Origin: Eubacteriales bacterium
Lineage (GTDB): Bacteria > Bacillota > Clostridia > Peptostreptococcales > Anaerovoracaceae
Direction: 5' to 3'
NCBI GenBank assembly: GCA_028704515.1
Contig: JAQWFH010000002.1
Span: 1-64,000, forward strand
Length of the DNA stretch: 64,000 bases
The position numbers and the translations under genes are program-made. A model generated the notes under the pieces. That model did no database searches, was not told the origin of the DNA, and saw only the letters and a list, made by a program, of their open reading frames with translations. The first letter of the stretch is position 1, and each line of letters opens with the position of its first letter. This document shows, piece by piece, positions 33,598-40,732 of the stretch.

Positions 33598-34257
33598 TCA
33601 GTTTTTCACTATGGTTCCAGCCGACCACTCCAGCTTTGTCTCCATCCTTGTAATCACAACGATAACACCAGTCTTCTTCTCCTGATAACTATCGATTTCT
33701 ATGATTTCTTTATTTTTGTGTATCAATGCAGGGATGGTTAGTTTAGCGGCATATTTGTCTTTATCGGCTCCATCTAGTTCAAGCGCAACATCGATAGAAT
33801 AGTCACCATTCATCTTGAACATTCCATTTACATCGGAAAGATTGTTTTGATATCCAGGCGATTGCGGATATATTGTAAGTGAATCAGTATAGCTTGAAGC
33901 TCCATTATATATAGAAACGGAGCTGTCTTTGGCGGCTTTTTTGAGGAGATTTGCCAAGCTCCCGCCCGGCTCTGTTATATAGCCTTCCCTGGTTTTCGAG
34001 GTTACTCCGTTCCTCGATTCATATTCCTCGTAGTATTCGAATTTTTGATTTTTTATCTCATCTCTTATTAATCGAGCGGCAGAGGTTGTCGTATAGTACG
34101 CCTGTTCATTGACATCCGCCCCGATAACTCTGCCCGCGGCCGCACTGCTCGCTGCAAGAACAGCAGCGCCGACTACGGCACATAAAAGAAAGAACACTAG
34201 GGCAATTAGTATTGTTACTCCCGAATTTGAGTAAATTTTATGTTTTAAGCTCTTCAC
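33598..34257 (-). CDS. PilX/PulK-like minor pilin, first gene of the pilus operon
   Basis: Protein of 219 residues with GTG 34257 behind AAGGGAG. A short basic start (MKSLKHKIYSNSG) and hydrophobic segment (VTILIALVFFLLCAVVGAAV) resemble PilX-type minor pilins, though the processing site NSG/VTIL is atypical and lacks the usual Glu5. The rest is a soluble beta-rich domain with Tyr-rich stretches. Its role is judged from position and topology only. Confidence 0.65.
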   Translation of the reverse strand: MKSLKHKIYSNSGVTILIALVFFLLCAVVGAAVLAASSAAAGRVIGADVNEQAYYTTTSAARLIRDEIKNQKFEYYEEYESRNGVTSKTREGYITEPGGSLANLLKKAAKDSSVSIYNGASSYTDSLTIYPQSPGYQNNLSDVNGMFKMNGDYSIDVALELDGADKDKYAAKLTIPALIHKNKEIIEIDSYQEKKTGVIVVITRMETKLEWSAGTIVKN

Positions 34258-34307
34258 AATACTCCCTTTTTTTCATAATTCTAATCCAGTATGTCGAATT
34301 TTTACTA

Positions 34308-34336
34308 ATTATAGCAAAACGTGCCGTACATTGCAA
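34308..34336 (-). promoter_or_regulatory. Promoter of the type IV pilus operon
   Basis: On the minus strand TTGCAA (34331-34336), 17 bases, then TATAAT (34308-34313), about 50 bases before the first pilus gene. No other convincing promoter lies between the twelve genes, apart from the possible pilA leader. Confidence 0.75.
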
Positions 34337-34429
34337 CAAAAATCACAAAAGACTTGAATTTGTAACATCTTTAACATATATTTAATAAAAATAGGCTTGC
34401 ATGCGCTGATATTGCTCCACACAACAAAA

Positions 34430-34471
34430 TACTGGTGGAAATTGTTGTTTTCCCCACCGGTACATTTTTTT
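34430..34471. terminator. Terminator between the FMN dehydrogenase and pilus genes
   Basis: TACTGGTGG (34430-34438) pairs with CCACCGGTA (34454-34462). Plus strand follows with CATTTTTTTA; minus strand, the direction of the upstream dehydrogenase gene, follows with TTTTG. Confidence 0.75.
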
Positions 34472-34476
34472 ATATT

Positions 34477-35508
34477 TTATTTAATGACTCTGACCATGCT
34501 GCGATTGATTTCTGCCAAGCTATGTGCACCGCACATTTCCATTGCATCACACAAGTCCTTCTTGAGCATATCAATATACGGTTTTACTCCGTCTTTTCCA
34601 CCTCCGACTACTGCGATAGCAAGAGGTCTGGCTATGAGAACACCGTGTGCACCAAGTGCCAAAGCTCTGAATACATCATACCCGGTCCTTATACCGCCGT
34701 CGACAAGTACGGTCATCTTATCGCCTACCGCGTCGCAAATTTCCTCGAGAACCTCAGCTGTAGATGGCATACAGCTAAGAACTCTTCCCCCATGGTTTGA
34801 TACAACTATTGTATCAAAGCCTGCTTCAAGAGCCTTTCTTGCTCCACTTACCGTCATTATACCTTTTAATATGAATGGCATATCAGTGTACTCTCTGAGT
34901 TCCCTTAAGCTCTCAGTATTTTTACAGCCCGCATCATCAACATTTTCCTTAAACATCGGTAGACCTGCTCCGTCTATATCCATCAAGATTGCAGGCATTC
35001 CATATTCCTTGGACATATCAACATATCTCTTGAATTTACTGTTCGAAAAAGGCTTTATAGAAGGTATTAAAAATCCTCCAATTCCCTGATTTTTCATAAC
35101 CTCCAGCTTATTGAGATACGTATCTTCTTCAAAACCCACCCAATAACAGGCTGCTATATCGGCTTCGGCACATCCCGCCATTGCTTCGACGTCATATTCA
35201 ATTTCTTCATTATATCTTTCCGAAAAATGTAATTGGGGTGCCCCTATCGGTGCCGCAATTACAGGCATATCAAACTCTCTTCCAAAGATTTCGAATGTCG
35301 TGTCTATAGGCTGCCTTTGAGATATGTTGTCCATATTGAGGAAGACATCTTGCCATTTTTCATAGTTACGTGCCGCTGTATTATACGGTGGTCTGCAGCC
35401 AGGCCCCGGCATCGTAAATTTGCATGCAAGACCATTGCATACATCACAGGCTTTGCACTTGCCGTTAACCAGTTTCTTTGCATTCTGCATAACTTCATTA
35501 TAATTCAT
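34477..35508 (-). CDS. FMN-dependent alpha-hydroxy-acid dehydrogenase with N-terminal Cys cluster
   Basis: Protein of 343 residues of the lactate oxidase/glycolate oxidase family. FMN- and substrate-binding motifs are clear: VSNHGGRVLSCMPST near 258-272 with catalytic His and Arg, VLVDGGIRTGYDVFRALALGA near 290. Unusual is the N-terminus, with cysteines at 18, 21, 24, 29 and 38 (CKACDVCNGLAC), spaced like an Fe-S ligand set, which classic oxidases lack. In an anaerobe a dehydrogenase passing electrons to an Fe-S carrier is more likely than an oxidase. Substrate unknown; lactate or another 2-hydroxy acid. Single gene with a terminator behind it. Confidence 0.82.
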   Translation of the reverse strand: MNYNEVMQNAKKLVNGKCKACDVCNGLACKFTMPGPGCRPPYNTAARNYEKWQDVFLNMDNISQRQPIDTTFEIFGREFDMPVIAAPIGAPQLHFSERYNEEIEYDVEAMAGCAEADIAACYWVGFEEDTYLNKLEVMKNQGIGGFLIPSIKPFSNSKFKRYVDMSKEYGMPAILMDIDGAGLPMFKENVDDAGCKNTESLRELREYTDMPFILKGIMTVSGARKALEAGFDTIVVSNHGGRVLSCMPSTAEVLEEICDAVGDKMTVLVDGGIRTGYDVFRALALGAHGVLIARPLAIAVVGGGKDGVKPYIDMLKKDLCDAMEMCGAHSLAEINRSMVRVIK

Positions 35509-35675
35509 AAAGAGTCTCCTTTTTTAATTATCCGTTTTAGTTTATCATTTTTATATAATAATAATTATACATCACCAAAAAAGCCTGTCAATTCCGAAAA
35601 TAAAAAGAAGTGATGACAGCAACCCATTTTCCGTGGTATTATATAATGAAGTTTACAAATTGGGAGGAGTATGAC

Positions 35676-35930
35676 ATGTCAGATAAAGAATATATTGAAA
35701 ATTGCAAAGCTCTTTTGGCTAGAGTAGAAAATGATATCGATGATCCAAGGGCAAAAAACATTGCCGTACTCGTAAGAACTATAAATAAGAAAAAATATTA
35801 TCTCGACTATCAATTTTTTACAAAAAAGCTCGAAATTCAGCCTGATAGAGCCAAAAAAGAAAGAATGGAAATAATGCCGCTTAAAATATTGCGCGAAAGA
35901 ATCCTTGCAGAAATTAATTCTGCTGAATAA
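35676..35930 (+). CDS. Small unrecognised acidic/basic protein
   Basis: Protein of 84 residues starting at ATG 35676, with GGGAGGAG before it. It is charged and helical, with no Cys, signal or membrane segment. I do not recognise the family. It precedes the small zincin by about 20 bases on the same strand, so the two are probably co-transcribed. Confidence 0.6.
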   Translation: MSDKEYIENCKALLARVENDIDDPRAKNIAVLVRTINKKKYYLDYQFFTKKLEIQPDRAKKERMEIMPLKILRERILAEINSAE

Positions 35931-35950
35931 TATACGGATATTTATTGACT

Positions 35951-36334
35951 ATGGTTACAATTGACGAGGCACAAAAAATTCTTGAAGAATATGCGGAAGC
36001 GCTTCCACGGGAGCTTTACAAAGAGCTCAATGGGGGCATATTACTGCTTCCCGATAAAATAATAAGCGAGGATGCCGTTGACGACGATCTTTTCACCCTC
36101 GGCGAATACTGTAGCGATTTTGTTATGGGCCGTTATATAGTTATATATTATGGCTCATTTTATGAGCTATTCAAGGACTCGGATGAGGACGAATGGAGAG
36201 AGGAACTCAAAGAGACGCTCTATCATGAATTTGTACATCATATTGAAGACCTCGCCGGAGAACGAGGACTTGAAATTCAAGATGAAGAGGAGCTTTACGA
36301 ATATCTTAAAGGGAATACCTCAAGTTTTGCGTAA
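35951..36334 (+). CDS. Minimal zincin-like metallopeptidase (DUF1025 / zincin_1 type)
   Basis: Protein of 127 residues, start ATG 35951 (TTG 35945 also in frame; no strong ribosome site for either). The zinc-binding motif is HEFVHH in LYHEFVHHIEDLAGERGLE near residue 96-114, as in the small metallopeptidase family that contains little beyond the active-site core. Cytosolic; substrates are unknown in this family. It ends before a terminator shared with tsf. Confidence 0.8.
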   Translation: MVTIDEAQKILEEYAEALPRELYKELNGGILLLPDKIISEDAVDDDLFTLGEYCSDFVMGRYIVIYYGSFYELFKDSDEDEWREELKETLYHEFVHHIEDLAGERGLEIQDEEELYEYLKGNTSSFA

Positions 36335-36368
36335 ACTGTAACTTTTTATGTAAGATGGAAAAATAATT

Positions 36369-36401
36369 AAAGGGTAAGGACTTAAATCGTCTTTACCCTT
36401 T
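36369..36401. terminator. Bidirectional terminator between convergent genes
   Basis: AAAGGGTAAGGAC (36369-36381) pairs with GTCTTTACCCTTT (36389-36401), with A/T-rich flanks on both sides. It lies between the zincin gene and the end of tsf. Confidence 0.8.
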
Positions 36402-36453
36402 ATCTGTATTACATATATTCTTTAAGCTTTTCCAAAACCTCGGTGATTCCAGG

Positions 36454-37368
36454 TCAGTTTCCCATCTGCTTTGCAACTTCTGCAGCAAAGTCTTCTTCTT
36501 TCTTTTCGATACCTTCCCCAACTTCAAAGCGTACCATTGATGCTATTTTAATTGACTTGCCAATTTCTTTCGCAACTCCATCAACATATTGCTTTACTGT
36601 GAGATCACTGTCCTTTACAAACTTCTGGTCTACGAGGCAAACATCCTTAAGAAGAGCCTTTACCTTTCCAGGCATTATTTTTTCAATCAATTCAGGCTTC
36701 TTTCCTTCATTCAAAAGAAGATGCGAAGCGATTTTCTTTTCTTCTTCAAGCCAATCAGCATCGACGCCTGTTTCATCAACAAACTTAGGATTCATGGATG
36801 CAACCTGCATAGAGATATCCTTTCCAGCTTGTTGAACTTCATCGGCAGTTGCCTCAGTTTCAAGCCCCACGATTACGCCGATTTTGCCTGCGCCGTGGAT
36901 ATATCCGACATATACACAGCCTGGAGCAGAAAAGTTTTGAAATCTTCTTATGTTCATATTTTCGCCGATTTTAGCGATTTTTGCATTAAGCACATCAGTT
37001 ACTGTACCTTCGTTGCCATAAGGCGTCGCCATAAATTTATCCATAGAATCATCAGCATCTAAAGCCATTTCCGCAAGAGTTCCTACAAAATCGATAAACT
37101 CGTCGTTCTTGGCAACAAAATCCGTCTCAGAATTGACTTCCACAATAGCTGCTTTTTTGCTGTCTGCGGAGAATGCAACTTTTACAAGCCCCTCTGCAGC
37201 AACTCTGCCTGCCTTCTTAGCGGCCATTGCAAGACCTTTTTCTCTCAAAAGCTCGACAGCCTTCTTAATATCTCCTTCGGCTTCTACAAGAACTTTCTTG
37301 CAGTCCATCATGCCGGCACCTGTCATTTCACGCAGTTCCTTAACCATCCCTGCAGTAATATTTGCCAT
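36454..37368 (-). CDS. tsf: Elongation factor Ts
   Basis: Protein of 304 residues, normal for the family. N-terminal UBA-like helix bundle (VKELREMTGAGMMDCKKVLV) followed by the core with VNSETDFVAKNDEF near 78-91. It recycles EF-Tu from GDP to GTP form. It follows rpsB by 43 bases in the usual rpsB-tsf operon. Confidence 0.97.
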   Translation of the reverse strand: MANITAGMVKELREMTGAGMMDCKKVLVEAEGDIKKAVELLREKGLAMAAKKAGRVAAEGLVKVAFSADSKKAAIVEVNSETDFVAKNDEFIDFVGTLAEMALDADDSMDKFMATPYGNEGTVTDVLNAKIAKIGENMNIRRFQNFSAPGCVYVGYIHGAGKIGVIVGLETEATADEVQQAGKDISMQVASMNPKFVDETGVDADWLEEEKKIASHLLLNEGKKPELIEKIMPGKVKALLKDVCLVDQKFVKDSDLTVKQYVDGVAKEIGKSIKIASMVRFEVGEGIEKKEEDFAAEVAKQMGN

Positions 37369-37411
37369 TTGTTATTTCCTCCTGTCAACTTTCCTATCGT
37401 TTATAATGTTC

Positions 37412-38164
37412 TTACGCTTTGACCTCTTCAACAACCTCTTCTTCGGCTACCGCTTCTGTTACGGGGCCTTCATCAAAGCTTTCGCCCTGATTTGCTTCGA
37501 TGATTGCGTCTGCCATTCTTCCGGCAATCAGCTTTACCGCTCTGATTGCATCGTCATTCGCAGGAATAATGTAATCTACATCATCCGGATCGCAGTTTGT
37601 ATCAACAATACCGATAATAGGAATTCCGAGTATTCTTGCTTCTTTGATAGCGATTCTTTCTTTCTTAGGATCTACTATAAAGATTGCTCCCGGCATACCC
37701 TTCATATCCTTAATTCCACCCAAGAATTTTTCAAGTCTATCGTACTCGAGCTTGAGCTTAATAACTTCCTTCTTGGAAAGCTTTTCGAATGTTCCGTTAG
37801 TTTCCATAGCCTTAATATCGTTCAATCTTTTGATTCTAGCTGATATTGTTTTATAGTTTGTAAGCATTCCTCCTAGCCATCTTTCGGCTACGTAGTACAT
37901 GCCACATCTTGTAGATTCGTCCATTATTGCCTGCTGAGCCTGCTTCTTTGTTCCTACAAAAAGTACAGGCTTGCCGGATGCTCCGACTTCCTTCATGAAT
38001 TCGTAAGCTTCATCAATCTTCTTAACTGTCTTTTGAAGGTCAATGATATAGATTCCGTTTCTTTCTGTGAAGATATAAGGAGCCATCTTAGGGTTCCATC
38101 TTCTTGTTTGGTGTCCGAAATGTACACCTGCCTCAAGTAATTGTTTCATTGAAATTACTGCCAT
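37412..38164 (-). CDS. rpsB: Ribosomal protein S2
   Basis: Protein of 250 residues. ATG 38164 is chosen (AGGAGGAAAACAAA before it, and [20 protein letters not shown] is the conserved start); the open frame upstream is leader. S2 family signatures include [17 protein letters not shown] and [16 protein letters not shown]. The C-terminus has an acidic tail rich in Glu and Val. Confidence 0.97.
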   Translation of the reverse strand: MAVISMKQLLEAGVHFGHQTRRWNPKMAPYIFTERNGIYIIDLQKTVKKIDEAYEFMKEVGASGKPVLFVGTKKQAQQAIMDESTRCGMYYVAERWLGGMLTNYKTISARIKRLNDIKAMETNGTFEKLSKKEVIKLKLEYDRLEKFLGGIKDMKGMPGAIFIVDPKKERIAIKEARILGIPIIGIVDTNCDPDDVDYIIPANDDAIRAVKLIAGRMADAIIEANQGESFDEGPVTEAVAEEEVVEEVKA

Positions 38165-38262
38165 TTTGTTTTCCTCCTGGTTTCTTCTTCCACTTCGATT
38201 TCCCCTGAAAGGAACCCAGCGGGCACCACCTTTCACGTAGTCGAGTGTGATTTTTAATAATA
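38165..38262 (-). promoter_or_regulatory. Structured rpsB leader, possible autoregulatory RNA
   Basis: The untranslated leader can pair GUGAAAGG with CCUUUCA, enclosed by CUCGA with UCGAA, and is preceded by GCCA-CUGU-UGGC. Ribosomal protein operons are often controlled by the protein binding its own leader. The structure is visible; the regulatory function is inferred. Confidence 0.4.
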
Positions 38263-38290
38263 TTTGCCAACAGTGGCAAAGCCAAAATTA

Positions 38291-38319
38291 ATAATACAAT
38301 AAAACCGTTGTATTTGCAA
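38291..38319 (-). promoter_or_regulatory. Promoter of rpsB-tsf
   Basis: On the minus strand TTGCAA (38314-38319), 17 bases, then TATTAT (38291-38296), giving a leader of about 120 bases. Confidence 0.65.
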
Positions 38320-38332
38320 GTGTTTTTTGCTT

Positions 38333-38689
38333 TTACTTCCGTATTATTTTCCTATTTTTTAAAAGATATGCTTTATAGAAACGGATTGTATCCGTGAATT
38401 TTTCTCTCGAGACATATATTTTCTCGCCACCCTCAAAAATAATTTGCTGACCCTTCATCTTTACGACCTTTTCCATATTTATTATACATCGGCTATGGCA
38501 TTTATAAAAACGAGAGTCTAAAAATTTTTCAGTCTCTGTAATTTTCGAATATGCGCTATGTGTTCCCTCGCGTGTTTTTACTGAAATTTTTCTCCCGTTG
38601 CTTTCGATATATATTATATCATTTACAAGCAATTTAACGGCCTCTCTGGCTTTAATTATAGGAATAAAAATTTTTTCTTCATTAGTCAT
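38333..38689 (-). CDS. LytTR-only DNA-binding regulator
   Basis: Protein of 118 residues consisting of a LytTR domain alone: IIYIESNGRKISVKTREG near 25-42 and FYKCHSRCIINMEKV near 61-75 are the characteristic strands. There is no receiver domain, so its activity is not set by phosphorylation; it may respond to a partner or act as a constitutive or autoregulated factor. Start ATG 38689 follows AAGGAG. It stands alone between ribosomal genes and rpoZ. Upstream repeats (38733-38797) are possible binding sites. Confidence 0.82.
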   Translation of the reverse strand: MTNEEKIFIPIIKAREAVKLLVNDIIYIESNGRKISVKTREGTHSAYSKITETEKFLDSRFYKCHSRCIINMEKVVKMKGQQIIFEGGEKIYVSREKFTDTIRFYKAYLLKNRKIIRK

Positions 38690-38732
38690 ATCAATTCACT
38701 CCTTTATTATAATTTTTTTCATTCTCATGTTT

Positions 38733-38797
38733 ATTTTACACCATTATGAGTGTAAAATCAGTGAATTTATGTGACATTTGCTCACGTTTCGTGACAT
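38733..38797. promoter_or_regulatory. Inverted and direct repeats upstream of the LytTR gene
   Basis: An inverted repeat ATTTTACAC-N8-GTGTAAAAT (38733-38758) is followed by two direct copies of GTGACAT (38771 and 38791, period 20). Direct repeats near two helical turns apart suit LytTR binding. Autoregulation is inference. Confidence 0.4.
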
Positions 38798-38851
38798 AAA
38801 AAAATGCGCCTCCTTATATTAAGCTGTAACGCTTATATTGGAGATGCATTT
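38798..38851 (-). terminator. Terminator of the yicC-gmk-rpoZ operon
   Basis: On the minus strand AAATGCATCTCC pairs, with two mismatches, with GGAGGCGCATTT; an inner stem GCTT/AAGC region lies inside and TTTTTT follows. It is 26 bases past the rpoZ stop. Confidence 0.7.
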
Positions 38852-38877
38852 CTCTTCTCGTATTTATCTTTTTCTTT

Positions 38878-39069
38878 CTAATCTCTATCGTATGTTATCA
38901 GGTCTTCCGCTATTTCATTTGCCGCTATCGACACTGGCTTATCAATATCAATATCAATAAGTGCCGGCTTCCCATCAATTATTTGTCTAGCTCTTTTGGC
39001 AGCCATTATAACCAGCGTGTATCTGCTGTCTGCCTTTTCCCTTATTTCATTTATAGATGGATATAACAT
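38878..39069 (-). CDS. rpoZ: RNA polymerase omega subunit
   Basis: Protein of 63 residues with the omega pattern YTLVIMAAKRARQI near 17-30 and the conserved AANEIAEDLI near the end. It aids folding of the beta-prime subunit. Its start codon directly follows the gmk stop, an order usual in Firmicutes. Confidence 0.93.
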   Translation of the reverse strand: MLYPSINEIREKADSRYTLVIMAAKRARQIIDGKPALIDIDIDKPVSIAANEIAEDLITYDRD

Positions 39070-39687
39070 CTACATCCCCTCCTTATACTTCTCAATTATC
39101 GCATTGACTTCCTCGGCATCATCCGATACCCTTACCCGTTCAGCCTCTATTATTGCGCCTGCTTGAGCCGCTGCAATATCTAAATCATCGTTCACAACAC
39201 AGTAATCGTAATTTCCTAAAAAAGAAATTTCATTTATTGCGGCGGACAATCTCGTCTTAAGCGATTCCTCAGTCTCTGTTCCTCTGGCTTTTATCCTTCT
39301 CTTCAGCTCCTCTTTGGACGGAGGAAGAATGAATATAAAGATAGCTTCACTACAAAACTTCTTTACGTTTAACGCACCTTGAGTGTCTATATCAAGGAGA
39401 ACATCCTTACCGCTGCTCAGTGTCTTTTGAATTTCCAAGCATGGGGTTCCGTAAAAATTACCGTAAACCTCAGCATGCTCAAGGAAACCGTTAGCATTTC
39501 GAATCTCTTGGAATTCCTCGTGTGATATAAAATAGTAATCTTCGCCGTGCTTTTCGCCTTCCCTAGGTTTTCGAGTTGTCATAGAAACTGAAAATCTTAA
39601 ATCTCTATCTTTAATCAGCCTATGGCAAATCGCCCCTTTACCTACTCCCGACGGGCCCGAAACGACAAACAAGCGTCCTTTCTCCAT
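39070..39687 (-). CDS. gmk: Guanylate kinase
   Basis: Protein of 205 residues; ATG 39687 has GGAGGG eight bases before it and gives the conserved start MEKGRLFVVSGPSGVGKGAI with the P-loop. SMTTRKPREGEKHGEDYYF is the GMP-binding region. It converts GMP to GDP with ATP. Middle gene of yicC-gmk-rpoZ. Confidence 0.96.
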   Translation of the reverse strand: MEKGRLFVVSGPSGVGKGAICHRLIKDRDLRFSVSMTTRKPREGEKHGEDYYFISHEEFQEIRNANGFLEHAEVYGNFYGTPCLEIQKTLSSGKDVLLDIDTQGALNVKKFCSEAIFIFILPPSKEELKRRIKARGTETEESLKTRLSAAINEISFLGNYDYCVVNDDLDIAAAQAGAIIEAERVRVSDDAEEVNAIIEKYKEGM

Positions 39688-39765
39688 TTTGTCAACCCTC
39701 CATGCATTTATATAAGAATATATTATAGCACCGTCTCGCTTTTTTTTCAAGGACAGGATTGAATT

Positions 39766-40650
39766 CTATTCAATATTTTGTACCTGCTCCCTTATCTTCT
39801 CTATTTCTGATTTTATTTCAAGCATTACATTTGTTATTCCGATATCATTTGCCTTTGAACCAATCGTATTTGCTTCCCTATTCATTTCCTGAACAAGAAA
39901 GTCGAGCTTCTTGCCGTCAGCACCATTACTTTCTGTAATTATATTATTTAACTGAATAATGTGACTGTCGAGTCTTACAAGCTCTTCGGTTATATTACAT
40001 TTGTCCGCAAAGACTGCCGCCTCAAGAAGAATTCTATCTTCGGCAATTTGTATGCTGTCACCGATTAAGTCCTTTATCCTGTCTCTCAGCTTCGCTAAGT
40101 ATAATCCCTTTACAAGAGGCGCTTTCTCTTCTATTTGTGATGTGAAATCACGTATCATACCAGCCCTCATGATAAGGTCATCAGCAAGCTTATTTCCCTC
40201 GGCAATTCTCATCTTATCGAGATTATCACCTGCAATATCGACAGCTTTTAAAAGAGCGTTAGTTATTTCCTCTTCATCCTCCACATCAGGAACAGTCTTA
40301 ATTACATCAGGGAACCCTGCAAGGAATTCAAGGTTTATATCGTCTTCCATACCGAAAAGCACCTTGAGCTCGTTCAAATTTTCATAATATTGCTTTGCAA
40401 CAGGGGCATTGAGTCTTACCTTCACATCTCCCTCGGCAACGTTATCGACAATTATAGATATATCAACCTTACCTCTTTTTACAGTTTTTTTAATGGTAGA
40501 TTTGATTTTATCCTCCGCAAATGTATATCTGCGTGGCATCCTCACCGATATATCCGTATAACGGTGATTTACTGTCTTGATTTCCACAATTATACTTCTC
40601 TTGCTGTCGTCATATTCTCCCTTACCGAACCCCGTCATACTCTTTATCAT
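39766..40650 (-). CDS. yicC: YicC-family endoribonuclease-like protein
   Basis: Protein of 294 residues. ATG 40650 follows AGAGGAG and begins MIKSMTGFGKGEYDDSKR, the conserved YicC start. The C-terminal DUF1732 part is readable (LDFLVQEMNREANTIGSKAND). Members of the family have been linked to RNA turnover and are nearly always next to gmk. Cytosolic. First gene of the three-gene operon. Confidence 0.92.
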   Translation of the reverse strand: MIKSMTGFGKGEYDDSKRSIIVEIKTVNHRYTDISVRMPRRYTFAEDKIKSTIKKTVKRGKVDISIIVDNVAEGDVKVRLNAPVAKQYYENLNELKVLFGMEDDINLEFLAGFPDVIKTVPDVEDEEEITNALLKAVDIAGDNLDKMRIAEGNKLADDLIMRAGMIRDFTSQIEEKAPLVKGLYLAKLRDRIKDLIGDSIQIAEDRILLEAAVFADKCNITEELVRLDSHIIQLNNIITESNGADGKKLDFLVQEMNREANTIGSKANDIGITNVMLEIKSEIEKIREQVQNIE

Positions 40651-40675
40651 ATGATTGTATCTCCTCTTATAATAT

Positions 40676-40703
40676 TGTATAATCAATTATACACCAATAT
40701 TGG
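40676..40703. promoter_or_regulatory. Adjacent palindromes between yicC and rqcH
   Basis: TGTATAAT-CA-ATTATACA (40676-40693) touches CCAATATTGG (40694-40703) in the 82-base divergent gap. The A/T-rich first palindrome contains -10-like boxes on both strands, so it probably combines promoter elements with a possible operator. Confidence 0.45.
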
Positions 40704-40732
40704 TATTTTGAGAATAAACATAGGAGAAATTT

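Noticed and set aside
22439-34257. Search for a PilQ secretin
   Set aside because: None is present, as expected for a Gram-positive pilus.
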